Shown here: positions 1-9,095 of the stretch, in pieces
Numbering within the stretch: the first letter of the stretch is position 1
Layout of the letters: each line of letters starts with the position of its first letter
NCBI RefSeq assembly: GCF_029893355.1
Contig: NZ_JARZAI010000010.1
Span: 62,001-126,000 of the forward strand
From: Kitasatospora sp. MAA4
Lineage (GTDB): Bacteria; Actinomycetota; Actinomycetes; Streptomycetales; Streptomycetaceae
Direction of reading: 5' to 3'
Length of the DNA stretch: 64,000 nucleotides
Translations under genes and position numbers: made by a program
The notes under the pieces: generated by a model
Databases searched by the model: none
Told to the model about the DNA's origin: nothing
Seen by the model: only the letters and a program-made list of their open reading frames with translations

Positions 1-1601
1 TCGACCGCACCGCACAGCTCCCGGACGGCTTCCACGACGCCTGCGTCGCGCGCGGCTACTTCCGCCTGCAGGACGACACCGCGGTGGGCGGCCTCGGCCT
101 CTCCGCACTCAACGCCTTCCGGATGATCCAGGCCGCCGCCAGCTGGTCGGTGACCGCCTGCTACGCGATGTCCGTCCACCTCGGCCTGGGAGCGGGCGCC
201 TACCTGCCGATGCTGGCGGACGGCGAGCTGAAGGACGAGCTCACCCGCCTGCTGGAGGCGGGCGCGATCTCCGGCGACGCGGACACCGAACCCGCCGGCG
301 CGATCAACCGCTCACGCGCCACCACGGCGGTGCCGACCGAGGACGGCACCGGGTTCCTGATCAGTGGCGAGAAGGTGTTCATCCAGAACGGGCCGATCGC
401 CGGGCTGCTGCGGGTCTCGGCCACCGTCCACGAGAACGGGCGGGAGCTCATCCGGCTCTTCTTCGTCGACACCGCCGACCCCGGCTTCCACGTGAAGTCC
501 TGGCACGAGTACCTGGGGCTCAAGGGGCTGCCCAACGCGGCGCTCACCTTCGACCAGGTCTTCGTCCCGCACAGCCGGGTGTTCAGCCTCAAGGGCCTGA
601 AGTCCGAGGGCGAGTGGCGCCAGGCGCCCGAGCTGCACACCGTCAGCGTCCGCGGCCGGATGTACCCGATCTCGGCCCCGGCGCTGGCCATCGGCCGGCT
701 CTGCCTGCACTGGTCCAGGGAGTTCATCCAGCGGCGCCGGGTCGAGGGCCGCGGCCTGGAGCAGTACGACGAGATCCAGCGGATCGTCGCGGCCACCCTG
801 GCCGAGGTCTTCGCGATGGAGAGCGTGGTCGAGTGGTGCCTGCTGGCCGAGCAGCAGCACCCGGGCATCGACCTGGACGCGGAGCAGACCGTCGCCAAGA
901 ACATCAACTCCATGACGAGTTGGCGCATCGTCGACCGGACGCTCTCGCTGCTCGCCGCCGAGGGCTTCGAGACGGCGCGCAGCAAGGCCCGGCGCGGCGC
1001 GCAACCGCTGCCGGTGGAGCGGTTCTTCCGCGACGCGCGCGCTCTGCGGGTGGCAGGCGGCGTGGACTTCATGGTCGACCACTGGGCGGCCCGGCGCCTG
1101 CTCTCCCGGCACTATCCCGAGCCGCAGGCGATCGCCGAGGCTCCCACCGACCTTGCCGGCCAGGACCGTTCACTCTCCGAGCGCAACCGGCGGCACCTGC
1201 GCTTCGTCGCCGAGCAGTCCGTGGAGTTCGCCGTGCTCTGCCGCTCCCTGACGGACCATCATGGCGATCCGGAGGAACTGTTCGCCAGGGAGCGGACGTT
1301 GATCCTGCTCAACCAGATCTCTGCGGAGATGTTCAGCATGTCCGTGGTGCTGGCCAGGGCCGCCCGACTGCACCCCGAGGGCAGCGGCCCGGCCCAGGAT
1401 CTCGCCGACGTGTTCTGCGCCGAGGCCCGCCACCGGATCGCCGACGCCCGGCGCCGCCTGGACGACGAGCAGCAGCCCGAGCACGCCGGGCTCTGCGCCC
1501 AGTGGCTGCACGGCGACGGCCTGGAGTTCCTGCTGCGCGACACCGTCACCGACACCCCGCCCGTGACCTGCGACGACCTCCGACCCGGAATGAGCCGATG
1601 A
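1..1601 (+). CDS. Acyl-CoA dehydrogenase-like flavoprotein, 5'-truncated
   Basis: The reading frame is open from base 3, so the true start lies to the left; GTG at 84 is internal. The ACAD fold is visible: a TEPAGA stretch in the place of the FAD-contacting TEP loop, then the middle beta domain, then the helical C-domain with an RDARALRVAGG segment matching the family's RDAR...GGTNE region. About 150 further residues follow, as in long-chain acyl-CoA dehydrogenases. The residue that aligns by eye with the catalytic Glu of MCAD (YEGT) is Gly. The TGA overlaps the next gene's ATGATG start, so the two are translationally coupled. Inferred role: oxidation or desaturation of an acyl or aminoacyl intermediate of the adjacent NRPS-type pathway. 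The family assignment is firm; the substrate is unknown. Confidence 0.85.
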   Translation, partial: DRTAQLPDGFHDACVARGYFRLQDDTAVGGLGLSALNAFRMIQAAASWSVTACYAMSVHLGLGAGAYLPMLADGELKDELTRLLEAGAISGDADTEPAGAINRSRATTAVPTEDGTGFLISGEKVFIQNGPIAGLLRVSATVHENGRELIRLFFVDTADPGFHVKSWHEYLGLKGLPNAALTFDQVFVPHSRVFSLKGLKSEGEWRQAPELHTVSVRGRMYPISAPALAIGRLCLHWSREFIQRRRVEGRGLEQYDEIQRIVAATLAEVFAMESVVEWCLLAEQQHPGIDLDAEQTVAKNINSMTSWRIVDRTLSLLAAEGFETARSKARRGAQPLPVERFFRDARALRVAGGVDFMVDHWAARRLLSRHYPEPQAIAEAPTDLAGQDRSLSERNRRHLRFVAEQSVEFAVLCRSLTDHHGDPEELFARERTLILLNQISAEMFSMSVVLARAARLHPEGSGPAQDLADVFCAEARHRIADARRRLDDEQQPEHAGLCAQWLHGDGLEFLLRDTVTDTPPVTCDDLRPGMSR

Positions 1602-2941
1602 TGTTCAACCTCTCCCGCTCGCAGGAGATCGTCTGGCTGCACGGGGAGCTCTTCCCCGACAGCCGCGCCTACAACTTCACCGCGGCCCTCGACCTGCGGG
1701 GACCGCTGGACGAGCCGGCCCTGCGCCGGAGCCTGCGCACGGTCCTGGACCGCCACGAGGCCTTCCGGCTGGAACTCCTCCCGCAGGACTTCCCACCCAG
1801 GCAGCGGGTCAGCCAGGACTGCGAACTGCGCTACCGCCGCCACGACCTGAGCGGCGCGGCGGACCAGGCGGCGGCCTTCGAGCGGCTCTGGCGCGAGCAG
1901 CACGACGATCCCTTCGACACCGCCGACGCCCCTATGGTGCGCTGGGGCCTGGTGCGCCTGGGCGAGGACCACCACCGCCTGCTGCAGACCGAACACCACC
2001 TGGTGCACGACGGCTGGTCCTTCGGGCTGGTGCTGCGCGACGTCTTCGCCACCTACCGCGAGCTGGTCCAGGGCGTCCCCGCCCAGCTGCCCCCGGCCCG
2101 CTCCTACGCCGAGCACGTCCAGGAGTCGGTGGCCGCCCAGGCCTCGCCCGACCACCAGCGCGAGGCGCTCGCCTACTGGCGCAGCACCCTGGACGGCGCC
2201 GCCTTCGACCTGCCGCTGCCGGGTCTGGTGGACCCCGGGCGCGTTCGCGACGTCCCGCACGGCGAGCAGCTGCGGCAGCTGCTCGCACCGGAGTTGGCGC
2301 AGCGGCTGCGGGCTGCCGCGCTGCGCGACGGGCACACCCCGTTCGTAGTCCTGCTCACCCTCTTCGCCGAGCTGCTGCGCCGGCACAGCGGTCGGACGGA
2401 CCTGGTGGTCGGCAGCGCGGTGGGCAACCGTCCGCCGGGCTTCGACGAGACCGTCGGCATGTTCGTGAACACCATTCCGCTGCGGATCCGGCTCGCCCCC
2501 GCGGACAGCGGGCTGGACGCGGTGGACGAGGTCACCGACGTGCTGTTCCGCTCGCTGCCGCACCAGGGCGTCCCGATCCAGGACCTGGCCCGCGAACTCG
2601 GGCTGCACTCGACGGCCGGCCTGGACAACCCGCTGTTCCGGGTGATGTTCAGCGCCCACGACGCGCCGATCCCGCACGTCGAGGGGCTCGAACTCGAGGT
2701 GTCCATCCACGAGGGCTACAACACCGGCACCTCCCGCTTCGACCTCGACGTGGTGCTGATCCCGGACTCGCGGCGCACCGTCAACGCCCGCACCGAGCCC
2801 GGCGGGATGCTGCTGATCTGGGACTTCGCCACCGACCTCTTCGACGTCCCGCAGATCGACGCGCTGCACGCGCAGTTGATGGCGCTGCTGGAGGCGTATC
2901 TCGCCGGATCGGACGCGGCGTTGTCGGACCTGGCCGCCTGA
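1598..2941 (+). CDS. Stand-alone NRPS condensation-domain protein
   Basis: This 447-residue protein is one condensation domain and nothing else. The catalytic motif HHLVHDG lies at about residues 133-139. The later motifs GMFVNTIPLR (about 287) and HQGVPIQDLA (about 321) match C-domain cores. Such enzymes form an amide or ester bond between a carrier-bound acyl or aminoacyl donor and an acceptor. Start: two ATG codons in tandem (1598 and 1601) overlap the stop of the upstream gene. The carrier partner is probably the A-T protein encoded 38 bases downstream. Without more modules I cannot tell whether it uses two carrier-bound substrates or a free amine or alcohol. Confidence 0.9.
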   Translation: MMFNLSRSQEIVWLHGELFPDSRAYNFTAALDLRGPLDEPALRRSLRTVLDRHEAFRLELLPQDFPPRQRVSQDCELRYRRHDLSGAADQAAAFERLWREQHDDPFDTADAPMVRWGLVRLGEDHHRLLQTEHHLVHDGWSFGLVLRDVFATYRELVQGVPAQLPPARSYAEHVQESVAAQASPDHQREALAYWRSTLDGAAFDLPLPGLVDPGRVRDVPHGEQLRQLLAPELAQRLRAAALRDGHTPFVVLLTLFAELLRRHSGRTDLVVGSAVGNRPPGFDETVGMFVNTIPLRIRLAPADSGLDAVDEVTDVLFRSLPHQGVPIQDLARELGLHSTAGLDNPLFRVMFSAHDAPIPHVEGLELEVSIHEGYNTGTSRFDLDVVLIPDSRRTVNARTEPGGMLLIWDFATDLFDVPQIDALHAQLMALLEAYLAGSDAALSDLAA

Positions 2942-2967
2942 CCGACCCCGACCGACCCCGACCGACC
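2941..2967 (+). repeat. 10-bp tandem repeat in the C / A-T gene gap
   Basis: ACCGACCCCG occurs twice in perfect tandem (2941-2950, 2951-2960), followed by a partial third copy. It fills nearly all of the 38-bp gap between the condensation gene and the adenylation gene, just before the ribosome binding site AGGGAAG. Probably slippage-generated spacer DNA; no function is implied. Confidence 0.7.
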
Positions 2968-2979
2968 GAAAGGGAAGAC

Positions 2980-4800
2980 ATGATCACCGAGACGCTCAGT
3001 ATCACCCACGGCCCCGCACCCGCACCCGCCCCCGGGGAGGGCGCCGGGCCACTCGACTGGTTCGACAGCTGGCTCGCCAGGCAGCCGGACGCTCCCGCAG
3101 TCGTCGACGGTCCGGCGGTCTGGAGCTACCGCGAGCTGGACGCCGCCGCCGAGCGGCTCGCGGTGGCCCTGTGCGAGCTGGTCGAGCCCGGCGAGCTGGT
3201 CGGCGTCTGCCTGGAGCGCTCCCCGCTGCTGGTCGCTGCGGCGGTGGCGGTGGCCCGGATCGGCGCGGTCTACCTGCCGCTCGGCGCGCAGCCGGGCCAG
3301 GAGCGCCTGCGGGCGCTCACCGAGGACGCTGGGATCGGCTGCCTGCTCACGGACGGCGCCCTGGCACCGCCGTCCGGTTGGAGCGTGCAGCCGGTGGACG
3401 GCCTGGACGGCGCCGGTGTCGCGGTGCGTCCCCCGGGGCCCGAGACGCGGATCAGCGACGCCTTCTACGCGGTCACCACCTCCGGCAGCACCGGCCGGCC
3501 CAAGATCGTCCTGGTGCCGGAGCGGGCCCTGGTCAACCTGGTCGGCTGGACCTGCGACCGGCTCGACCTCGGTCCCGGCGCCCGGGTCAGCCTGCTGATC
3601 GGCACCACCTTCGACCCGCACCTCAAGGAGCTGTGGTCGGCCCTGTGCTCGGGCGCCGCGCTGCACGTCGCGCCCCAGGAGGCCCGAGGGTCCACGGCCG
3701 AACTCTTCCAGTGGTGGCGCGAGTCGTCGATCACCCACTGCATCCTGCCGACCCCGCTCGCCGAGCTGGCGTTCGCCCGGCCATGGCCCGAGGGCCTGGC
3801 CCTGACGCACCTCAGCGTGGGCGGCGACCGGATGCGGGTGCGGCCGCCGGCCGACTGCACCGCGACCGTCCACAACATGTACGGCCCGGCCGAGGCCACC
3901 GTGGTCACGACCACGCACGAGGTCGGGCCTGCGACCGACGGCCCGGCGCCCGCCGTGCCGATCGGGCTGCCGATGAGCGGCGTCACGGTGCTGGTCACCG
4001 ACCCCGACGGACGCCTGCTGCCGCGCGGTGAGGCCGGCGAACTGCGGATCGGCGGCGCCGGGTTGGCGCTCGGCTATCTGGATCCGCAGCGCACGGCCGA
4101 GCGGTTCGGTCCGGCGCCGGCCGAGCAGGGCGTAGTGGACCGGGTCTACCTGACCGGCGACAAGGTGGTGATGCGCGCGGACGGGCTGCTGGAGTTCCTC
4201 GGGCGGCTGGACGACCAGGTCAAGATCAGCGGCGCCCGGATCGAACCGGCCGAGGTCGAGGCCGCGTTGGAGGCGCACCCGTCGGTACGGCACGCCGTCG
4301 TGGTGGCCGTCCCCGGCGCGGGGGGAGGTCTGCGGCTGGCCGCCTTCCTGTGGTCGGCCGAGGGTGCTGCCCAGGACCGGGCAGCCGTCCTGCAAAGCGC
4401 ACGCGCCCGGCTCATCGAGCAGGCGGTGCCCGCTGTGGTGCGGTTCGTCGACGAGTTCCCGCTGAACGCCAACGGCAAGGTCGACCGGACCCTGCTGGCC
4501 GGCCAGGTCTCCCCGACGGCCGCCGAGCAGCAGAGTGCGAAGGAGTGCGACGGCGCCGGCGACACGGAGCTGTTCCTGCTCGCCACCTGCCGGCAGCTGC
4601 TGGACCAGAACGGCCTGGCGCTCGACGACAACTTCGCGACGGCGGGCGGGACTTCGCTGGCCGCCGCCCGGCTGCTCGCGGCGATCGAGAGCACCTACCG
4701 GATCCGGGTCAAGGCAGCGGAGGTGATGCGTCAGCCCGACCTGCGCACCCTGGCCGCCCTGATCGCCACCCGCCGATCGGCCGCATCCGCGCAGCACTGA
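2980..4800 (+). CDS. NRPS adenylation-carrier (A-T) didomain protein
   Basis: The 606 residues carry the adenylation cores in order: SGSTGRPK (A3, about 168), NMYGPAEAT (A5, about 300), YLTGD (A7, about 390), GRLDDQVKISG (A8, about 408) and NANGKVDR with the A10 lysine (about 497). A C-terminal carrier domain follows, with GGTSL carrying the phosphopantetheine serine (about S559). The protein activates one carboxylic or amino acid and loads its own carrier. The pocket segment starts FDPHLKE with Asp at about 212, so the conserved Asp that holds an alpha-amino group is present. The rest does not match a specificity code I know. AGGGAAG lies just ahead of the ATG. Partners: the free C domain upstream and the ATP-grasp-like protein 13 bp downstream. 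Confidence 0.93.
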   Translation: MITETLSITHGPAPAPAPGEGAGPLDWFDSWLARQPDAPAVVDGPAVWSYRELDAAAERLAVALCELVEPGELVGVCLERSPLLVAAAVAVARIGAVYLPLGAQPGQERLRALTEDAGIGCLLTDGALAPPSGWSVQPVDGLDGAGVAVRPPGPETRISDAFYAVTTSGSTGRPKIVLVPERALVNLVGWTCDRLDLGPGARVSLLIGTTFDPHLKELWSALCSGAALHVAPQEARGSTAELFQWWRESSITHCILPTPLAELAFARPWPEGLALTHLSVGGDRMRVRPPADCTATVHNMYGPAEATVVTTTHEVGPATDGPAPAVPIGLPMSGVTVLVTDPDGRLLPRGEAGELRIGGAGLALGYLDPQRTAERFGPAPAEQGVVDRVYLTGDKVVMRADGLLEFLGRLDDQVKISGARIEPAEVEAALEAHPSVRHAVVVAVPGAGGGLRLAAFLWSAEGAAQDRAAVLQSARARLIEQAVPAVVRFVDEFPLNANGKVDRTLLAGQVSPTAAEQQSAKECDGAGDTELFLLATCRQLLDQNGLALDDNFATAGGTSLAAARLLAAIESTYRIRVKAAEVMRQPDLRTLAALIATRRSAASAQH

Positions 4801-4813
4801 GAGGACTCCCCCG

Positions 4814-6187
4814 ATGGACCGCTCCACCCTGACCGAGCTGTACCTCGCCCAGGTCCGCGCCCACGGCGCTGTGGCGTCCGAACTGATCGGCCGCCAGAGC
4901 GAGATCGAGCTGCTCACCCGCAACTACCGCACCGGCTTCCTGTCCCGGCCGCTCTTCCTCGGCCACCAGGAGCGCGAGCAACTGACCGCGGACCTGGCGG
5001 TCTTCCGCGGCGCGTTGCTCAGCCTGCCGGACAAGCTGTTCGACGGTGACCTCGGTGCCTTCGCCCGGGCTGCCGGGATGGCCGAGGTGCAGGTCGACGC
5101 GATGCTCCGCAGTCGTGGCAACTCCCTGACCAGGATGACCCGTTCGGACCTGTGCGTCGACGAGTCGGGCTTCCGGCTGCTCGAGGCCAACATGAGCAGC
5201 GCGCTCGGCGGCATGGACAACGCGGTGATGGCCCGGGCGCTGCTGGAGCACCCGGTGCTCGCCGACTTCGCCGAGCAGCACAACCTCGGCGTGCTGGACA
5301 GCATGGGCGAACTCGTCCGCACCATGTACGCCGAGACCGGCTTCGCGCCGGACGCGACCCCGGTGGTGGCGATGGCCGACTGGCCCAGCAGCTACCTGAA
5401 CTCCTTCGGTCCCTACCTGGAGGAGTACTGCGCCCACCTGCAGGCGATGGGCGTCGACGCCCACCCCTGCCACATCGGGCAGTTCGAGTACCGCGACGGC
5501 CGGGTCTGGCTCGGCGAGCGTGCCGTGGACATCATCCTGCGGATCTTCATCAACGAGGACCTGCTGGAGTCGCCGGAGGCCGCCGCGGTGATGGACCCGG
5601 TGCTGAACGCGGCGGCGGCCGGCCAGGTCCACCTGTTCGCCCCGCTCGACGCCGAGCTGTTCGCCAGCAAGGCCGCGCTCGCGATGCTCTCGGACGAGCG
5701 GAACCGGCACCTGTTCAGCCCCGAGGAGCTGGCCGTGCTGGACCGGCTGCTGCCCTGGACCCGGATGCTCAGGCCCGGCAGCGTCACCCTGGAGGACGGC
5801 AGTCGGGTCGACCTCCTCCAGTACGCGCTCACCCACCAGGAGGAGCTGGCGCTCAAGCCGACGGTCTCGAGCGGTGGATCGGGGATCGTGCTGGGCTGGG
5901 ACGCGGCCCTCACCCCGCAGCAGTGGCACGAGCAGCTCACCGCCGCGCTCGACGGCCCGTACGTGCTGCAGCGCCGGATCCGCCCGGTCACCGAGCTGTT
6001 CCCGGACGAGAACGGAGAGCTTCAGCCGTGGCTGATCGTCTGGGGGGTCTTCACCATGGCGAACGGCTTCGCCGGCGTGATGGCGCGCGGCACGCTGCTG
6101 GAGGACGGGGTGGGGGTGGTGAACATCGCCAACGGGGCACTGGCGGGGACGGCGCTGTACGAGCTGGCGCCGGCCACCCGCAGCTGA
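4814..6187 (+). CDS. ATP-grasp-like ligase (circularly permuted type) of the NRPS cluster
   Basis: I read this 457-residue protein as an ATP-grasp ligase of the circularly permuted, glutathionylspermidine-synthase-like kind. Around residue 124 is an acidic EANMSSALGG stretch, typical of the metal/nucleotide side of that fold. Around residue 348 is KPTVSSGGSGIVLGWD, matching the KP...GGxGVxxG nucleotide loop, followed by YVLQRRI. Such enzymes join a carboxylate to an amine through an acyl phosphate. It starts 13 bp after the A-T gene behind AGAGGA and ends the co-directional biosynthetic run. Inferred role: carrier-independent amide formation on the pathway product. The assignment is from motifs only; it could be a divergent member with another acceptor. 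Confidence 0.6.
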   Translation: MDRSTLTELYLAQVRAHGAVASELIGRQSEIELLTRNYRTGFLSRPLFLGHQEREQLTADLAVFRGALLSLPDKLFDGDLGAFARAAGMAEVQVDAMLRSRGNSLTRMTRSDLCVDESGFRLLEANMSSALGGMDNAVMARALLEHPVLADFAEQHNLGVLDSMGELVRTMYAETGFAPDATPVVAMADWPSSYLNSFGPYLEEYCAHLQAMGVDAHPCHIGQFEYRDGRVWLGERAVDIILRIFINEDLLESPEAAAVMDPVLNAAAAGQVHLFAPLDAELFASKAALAMLSDERNRHLFSPEELAVLDRLLPWTRMLRPGSVTLEDGSRVDLLQYALTHQEELALKPTVSSGGSGIVLGWDAALTPQQWHEQLTAALDGPYVLQRRIRPVTELFPDENGELQPWLIVWGVFTMANGFAGVMARGTLLEDGVGVVNIANGALAGTALYELAPATRS

Positions 6188-6248
6188 CCGTCGATACTGG
6201 GGGGACATCGTGCCATCCGGCGCCCGAGAGCCAGTGAGGAAAGTCAGC

Positions 6249-9095
6249 GTGCAGATCCTGTTGCTGGGCCCCGTCGAGCTGTGTGCCGAGGACGGCACCC
6301 CGCTGGACATCGGGGGCGCCAAGCGGAGGGCGGTCCTGGCCGCACTGGCGCTGGAGTTCGACCGTGTGGTCCCGGTCAGCGGACTGATGCAGCTGGCCTG
6401 GGAGGGCGAACCGCCGCCTCGGGCCCGCGCCGCCCTGCAGGGACACATCGCCGCTCTGCGCAAGGCCCTCGGCGACCAGGGGCTGCAGCTGCTGACCCAG
6501 GACGCCGGCTACCTGCTGACCGGGGACGCCCAGCGGATCGACGTGCACCGCTTCGAGACCCTGGTCACCCGGGCGAGCGCCACCGACGAGCCGCGGATCA
6601 AGGCGGGGCTGCTGCGCGACGCGCTCGACCTCTGGCGCGGCAGCCCGTTGGCGGACCTGCCGCCGACCGACTGCCGGGAGACGGTGGTGGGCCGCCTGCA
6701 CGAGCAGTACCTGCGGGTGATCGAGGCCTGGGCGGAGTGTGAGCTGGGCCTGGGGCGGGGCGGTCGGGCGATTCCCGTGCTGGACACGGCGGTCCGGGCC
6801 GAGGGCCTGCGGGAGTCACTGGTCCGGGTGCTGGTCCTCTGCCTCTACCAGGACGGCCGTCAGGCCGAGGCGCTGGACGTGTACCACCAGGCGCGCGAAC
6901 GGCTGGCCGACGAGCTCGGTGTCGAGCCGGGTCGGGGCCTGCGCGAGGCGTTCGAACAGGTGCTGCGGGCCGTCCCCGTCCCGTCGGCCGCTCCTCCCGC
7001 TGCCTCTGCGGCCCTCCCCGTGGTCGTCCCCGCAGCGCGTCCGGAGCCCGCCCCGGCCGGTCGGCCGGTGCCGCGCCAACTGCCGCGCGCGGTCGGCGGA
7101 TTCGTCGGGCGCACGGACGCCGCCCAGTGGCTGGACGAGGTCGAGGCGGCCGAGCCCGGCGAACCAGCGCTGGCCGTCGTCGTCGGCCCGGCCGGCGTCG
7201 GGAAGACGGCGCTGGTGGTGCGCTGGGCCCACCGGGCCGCCGAGCGCTACCCGGACGGGCAGCTCTTCGCCGACCTCCAGGGGTTCGACGAACGTGCGCC
7301 CGAGGAGCCCGGCACCGTGCTGGGCGGCTTCCTGCGCGCGCTCGGCGTCCCCGACGCCGAACTCCCGGCGGGCTGCGCCGAGCGGTCCGCGCTGTTCGCC
7401 GAACTCACCCTGGACCGAAGGCTCCTGGTGATCCTGGACAACGTCCGCGACGCCGATGACGTCTGTCCGCTGCTGCCGGCGGGCGGCGGCTGCACGACCG
7501 TGGTGACCAGCCGCTCCGCGCTGACCCGCCTGATCGCCCAGGAGGGCGGGGCCTGGCTCTCGCTGCCCCTGCTCGCGCCGGAGGAGGCGGTGCAGCTGCT
7601 GGCGGCGGCGATCGGCGTCAACCGCGTCGAGGCCGAGCCCGAGACGGCCCGGCAGCTGGTCGACCTCTGCGACCGGCTGCCGCTCGCGCTGCGGCTCTCC
7701 GCCTCCCGGCTGGCGGCCCGCCCGGGCTGGCCCATCGCCCACCTGGTGCACGAGATCGCCGACGAGCAGGGGCGCCCGGGCAATCTGGAGCACCCGGGCG
7801 GAGCCGGCGTCGCGGCCGCGATCGGTCTCACCTGCCGACTACTGCCGGGCAACGCCGCCCAGTTGTTCGCGCTGCTCGGCGCCCACCCCGGTGCGGAGGC
7901 CGACACCTACAGCGCGGCCGCGCTGCTCGGCTGCGGTGTGGTGGAGGCCCGCCGCGCGCTCGGCAGCCTGGCCGGCCGTCACCTGGTCAACGAGTCCAGG
8001 CCCGGCCACTACAGTCGGCACAGCCTGGTCGAGCTGTACTGCCAACAGCAGTTGGCACAGCAGTACGGACCGACCGGACAGCAACTGGCGGTGGCCCGAC
8101 TGCTGGACTACCACCTCGCCGCCTCCGCCGCAGCCGCGAGGCAGCTGTCTCCCTATCCGTGGCTGCTGGCGGGCCCGGTCGAGCACCATCCGGTCGATCT
8201 TCCCCCGATGCCCACCAACGCCGCCGCGCTCGCCTGGTTCGCCGACCAGGAGCCGATCATCCGGGCGCTGGTGAGCACCGCCCTGGAGCACGGCGAGGCC
8301 GACCGGGTCTGGAGGCTGACGGAGAACTGCTGCACGCTGTACTACCACCTCGGCCACCAGGGGCGCTGGAAGGCAGCCGCCGCTGTCGGACTGCGGGCAG
8401 CGGAGCGCGCAGGCGATCCACGGGCCGTGCTGCAGATGAACCGGGTGCTCGGACTGGCCGAGGTCGGCGCCCGCTCCACCGCCGCCGGGCTCGCCCACCT
8501 GGAGAGCGCGGTACGGGCAGCCGACGGCGACGACTGGCGCCTGCGGCTGCCCGCCGTGATGACACTGGGACAGGGCCTGCTGGTGGCCGGACAGTCGGCG
8601 TCCGCCGTGGCGCCGCTGGAGGAGGCCATCCGACTGGCGAACGGAGCCGCCGAGGCCCGCACCGCCGCGGCCGCCCACTACCACCTGGCCGGGGTGCTGA
8701 TCGCCGCCGGCGACCCGCAGGCCGCCCTGGACCACACCCGGCAGGGCCAGCGGCTGATCCGCGACTGCCCCGAGGCGGACCAGGTCTGGCTGGTGTACAC
8801 CGAGGCGCGCGCACTGCACGCGCTCGGCCGTGCGGAGGAGGCGCTGGTGCCGGCCCGTCGGGCGCTCGACCTGAGCGACCGGCACGGACCGGTCAGCCAG
8901 GAGGCGGAGATCCGGCGGCTGCTCGCGCGCCTCCTGGTCTCCCTCGGCCGACGGGTCGAGGCCGCCGACCACCTGGTCCGGGCCGTCGCCCTGCTTGACG
9001 CGGCCCCCTACTCGGCCAGGTCCGAGGCACGCCGGGAACTCGCGGCGCTCGTGGAGGCGGTCGCAGCTCGGCCCTCCTGGACCGACCGGTCCTAA
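6249..9095 (+). CDS. AfsR/SARP-type regulator with NB-ARC and TPR domains
   Basis: About 948 residues. Order: an OmpR-like winged helix (1-85, starting VQILLLGPVEL), a bacterial transcriptional activation domain (about 95-245), an NB-ARC ATPase with an intact P-loop GPAGVGKT (K about 319), then TPR-like helical repeats to the end. AfsR family members activate antibiotic genes by recruiting RNA polymerase to direct repeats. GTG at 6249 was chosen because GAGGAAA precedes it at good spacing and the convergent paralogue starts identically (VQI-LLGPVEL). Upstream GTGs at 6210 and 6234 are possible. It lies 61 bp after the ATP-grasp gene in the same direction, so it is the probable pathway-specific activator of the left cluster. 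Confidence 0.93.
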   Translation: MQILLLGPVELCAEDGTPLDIGGAKRRAVLAALALEFDRVVPVSGLMQLAWEGEPPPRARAALQGHIAALRKALGDQGLQLLTQDAGYLLTGDAQRIDVHRFETLVTRASATDEPRIKAGLLRDALDLWRGSPLADLPPTDCRETVVGRLHEQYLRVIEAWAECELGLGRGGRAIPVLDTAVRAEGLRESLVRVLVLCLYQDGRQAEALDVYHQARERLADELGVEPGRGLREAFEQVLRAVPVPSAAPPAASAALPVVVPAARPEPAPAGRPVPRQLPRAVGGFVGRTDAAQWLDEVEAAEPGEPALAVVVGPAGVGKTALVVRWAHRAAERYPDGQLFADLQGFDERAPEEPGTVLGGFLRALGVPDAELPAGCAERSALFAELTLDRRLLVILDNVRDADDVCPLLPAGGGCTTVVTSRSALTRLIAQEGGAWLSLPLLAPEEAVQLLAAAIGVNRVEAEPETARQLVDLCDRLPLALRLSASRLAARPGWPIAHLVHEIADEQGRPGNLEHPGGAGVAAAIGLTCRLLPGNAAQLFALLGAHPGAEADTYSAAALLGCGVVEARRALGSLAGRHLVNESRPGHYSRHSLVELYCQQQLAQQYGPTGQQLAVARLLDYHLAASAAAARQLSPYPWLLAGPVEHHPVDLPPMPTNAAALAWFADQEPIIRALVSTALEHGEADRVWRLTENCCTLYYHLGHQGRWKAAAAVGLRAAERAGDPRAVLQMNRVLGLAEVGARSTAAGLAHLESAVRAADGDDWRLRLPAVMTLGQGLLVAGQSASAVAPLEEAIRLANGAAEARTAAAAHYHLAGVLIAAGDPQAALDHTRQGQRLIRDCPEADQVWLVYTEARALHALGRAEEALVPARRALDLSDRHGPVSQEAEIRRLLARLLVSLGRRVEAADHLVRAVALLDAAPYSARSEARRELAALVEAVAARPSWTDRS

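Noticed and set aside
2716..4923. Long minus-strand open frame opposite the A-T gene
   Set aside because: The plus strand carries all adenylation cores in order; the opposite frame is compositional.
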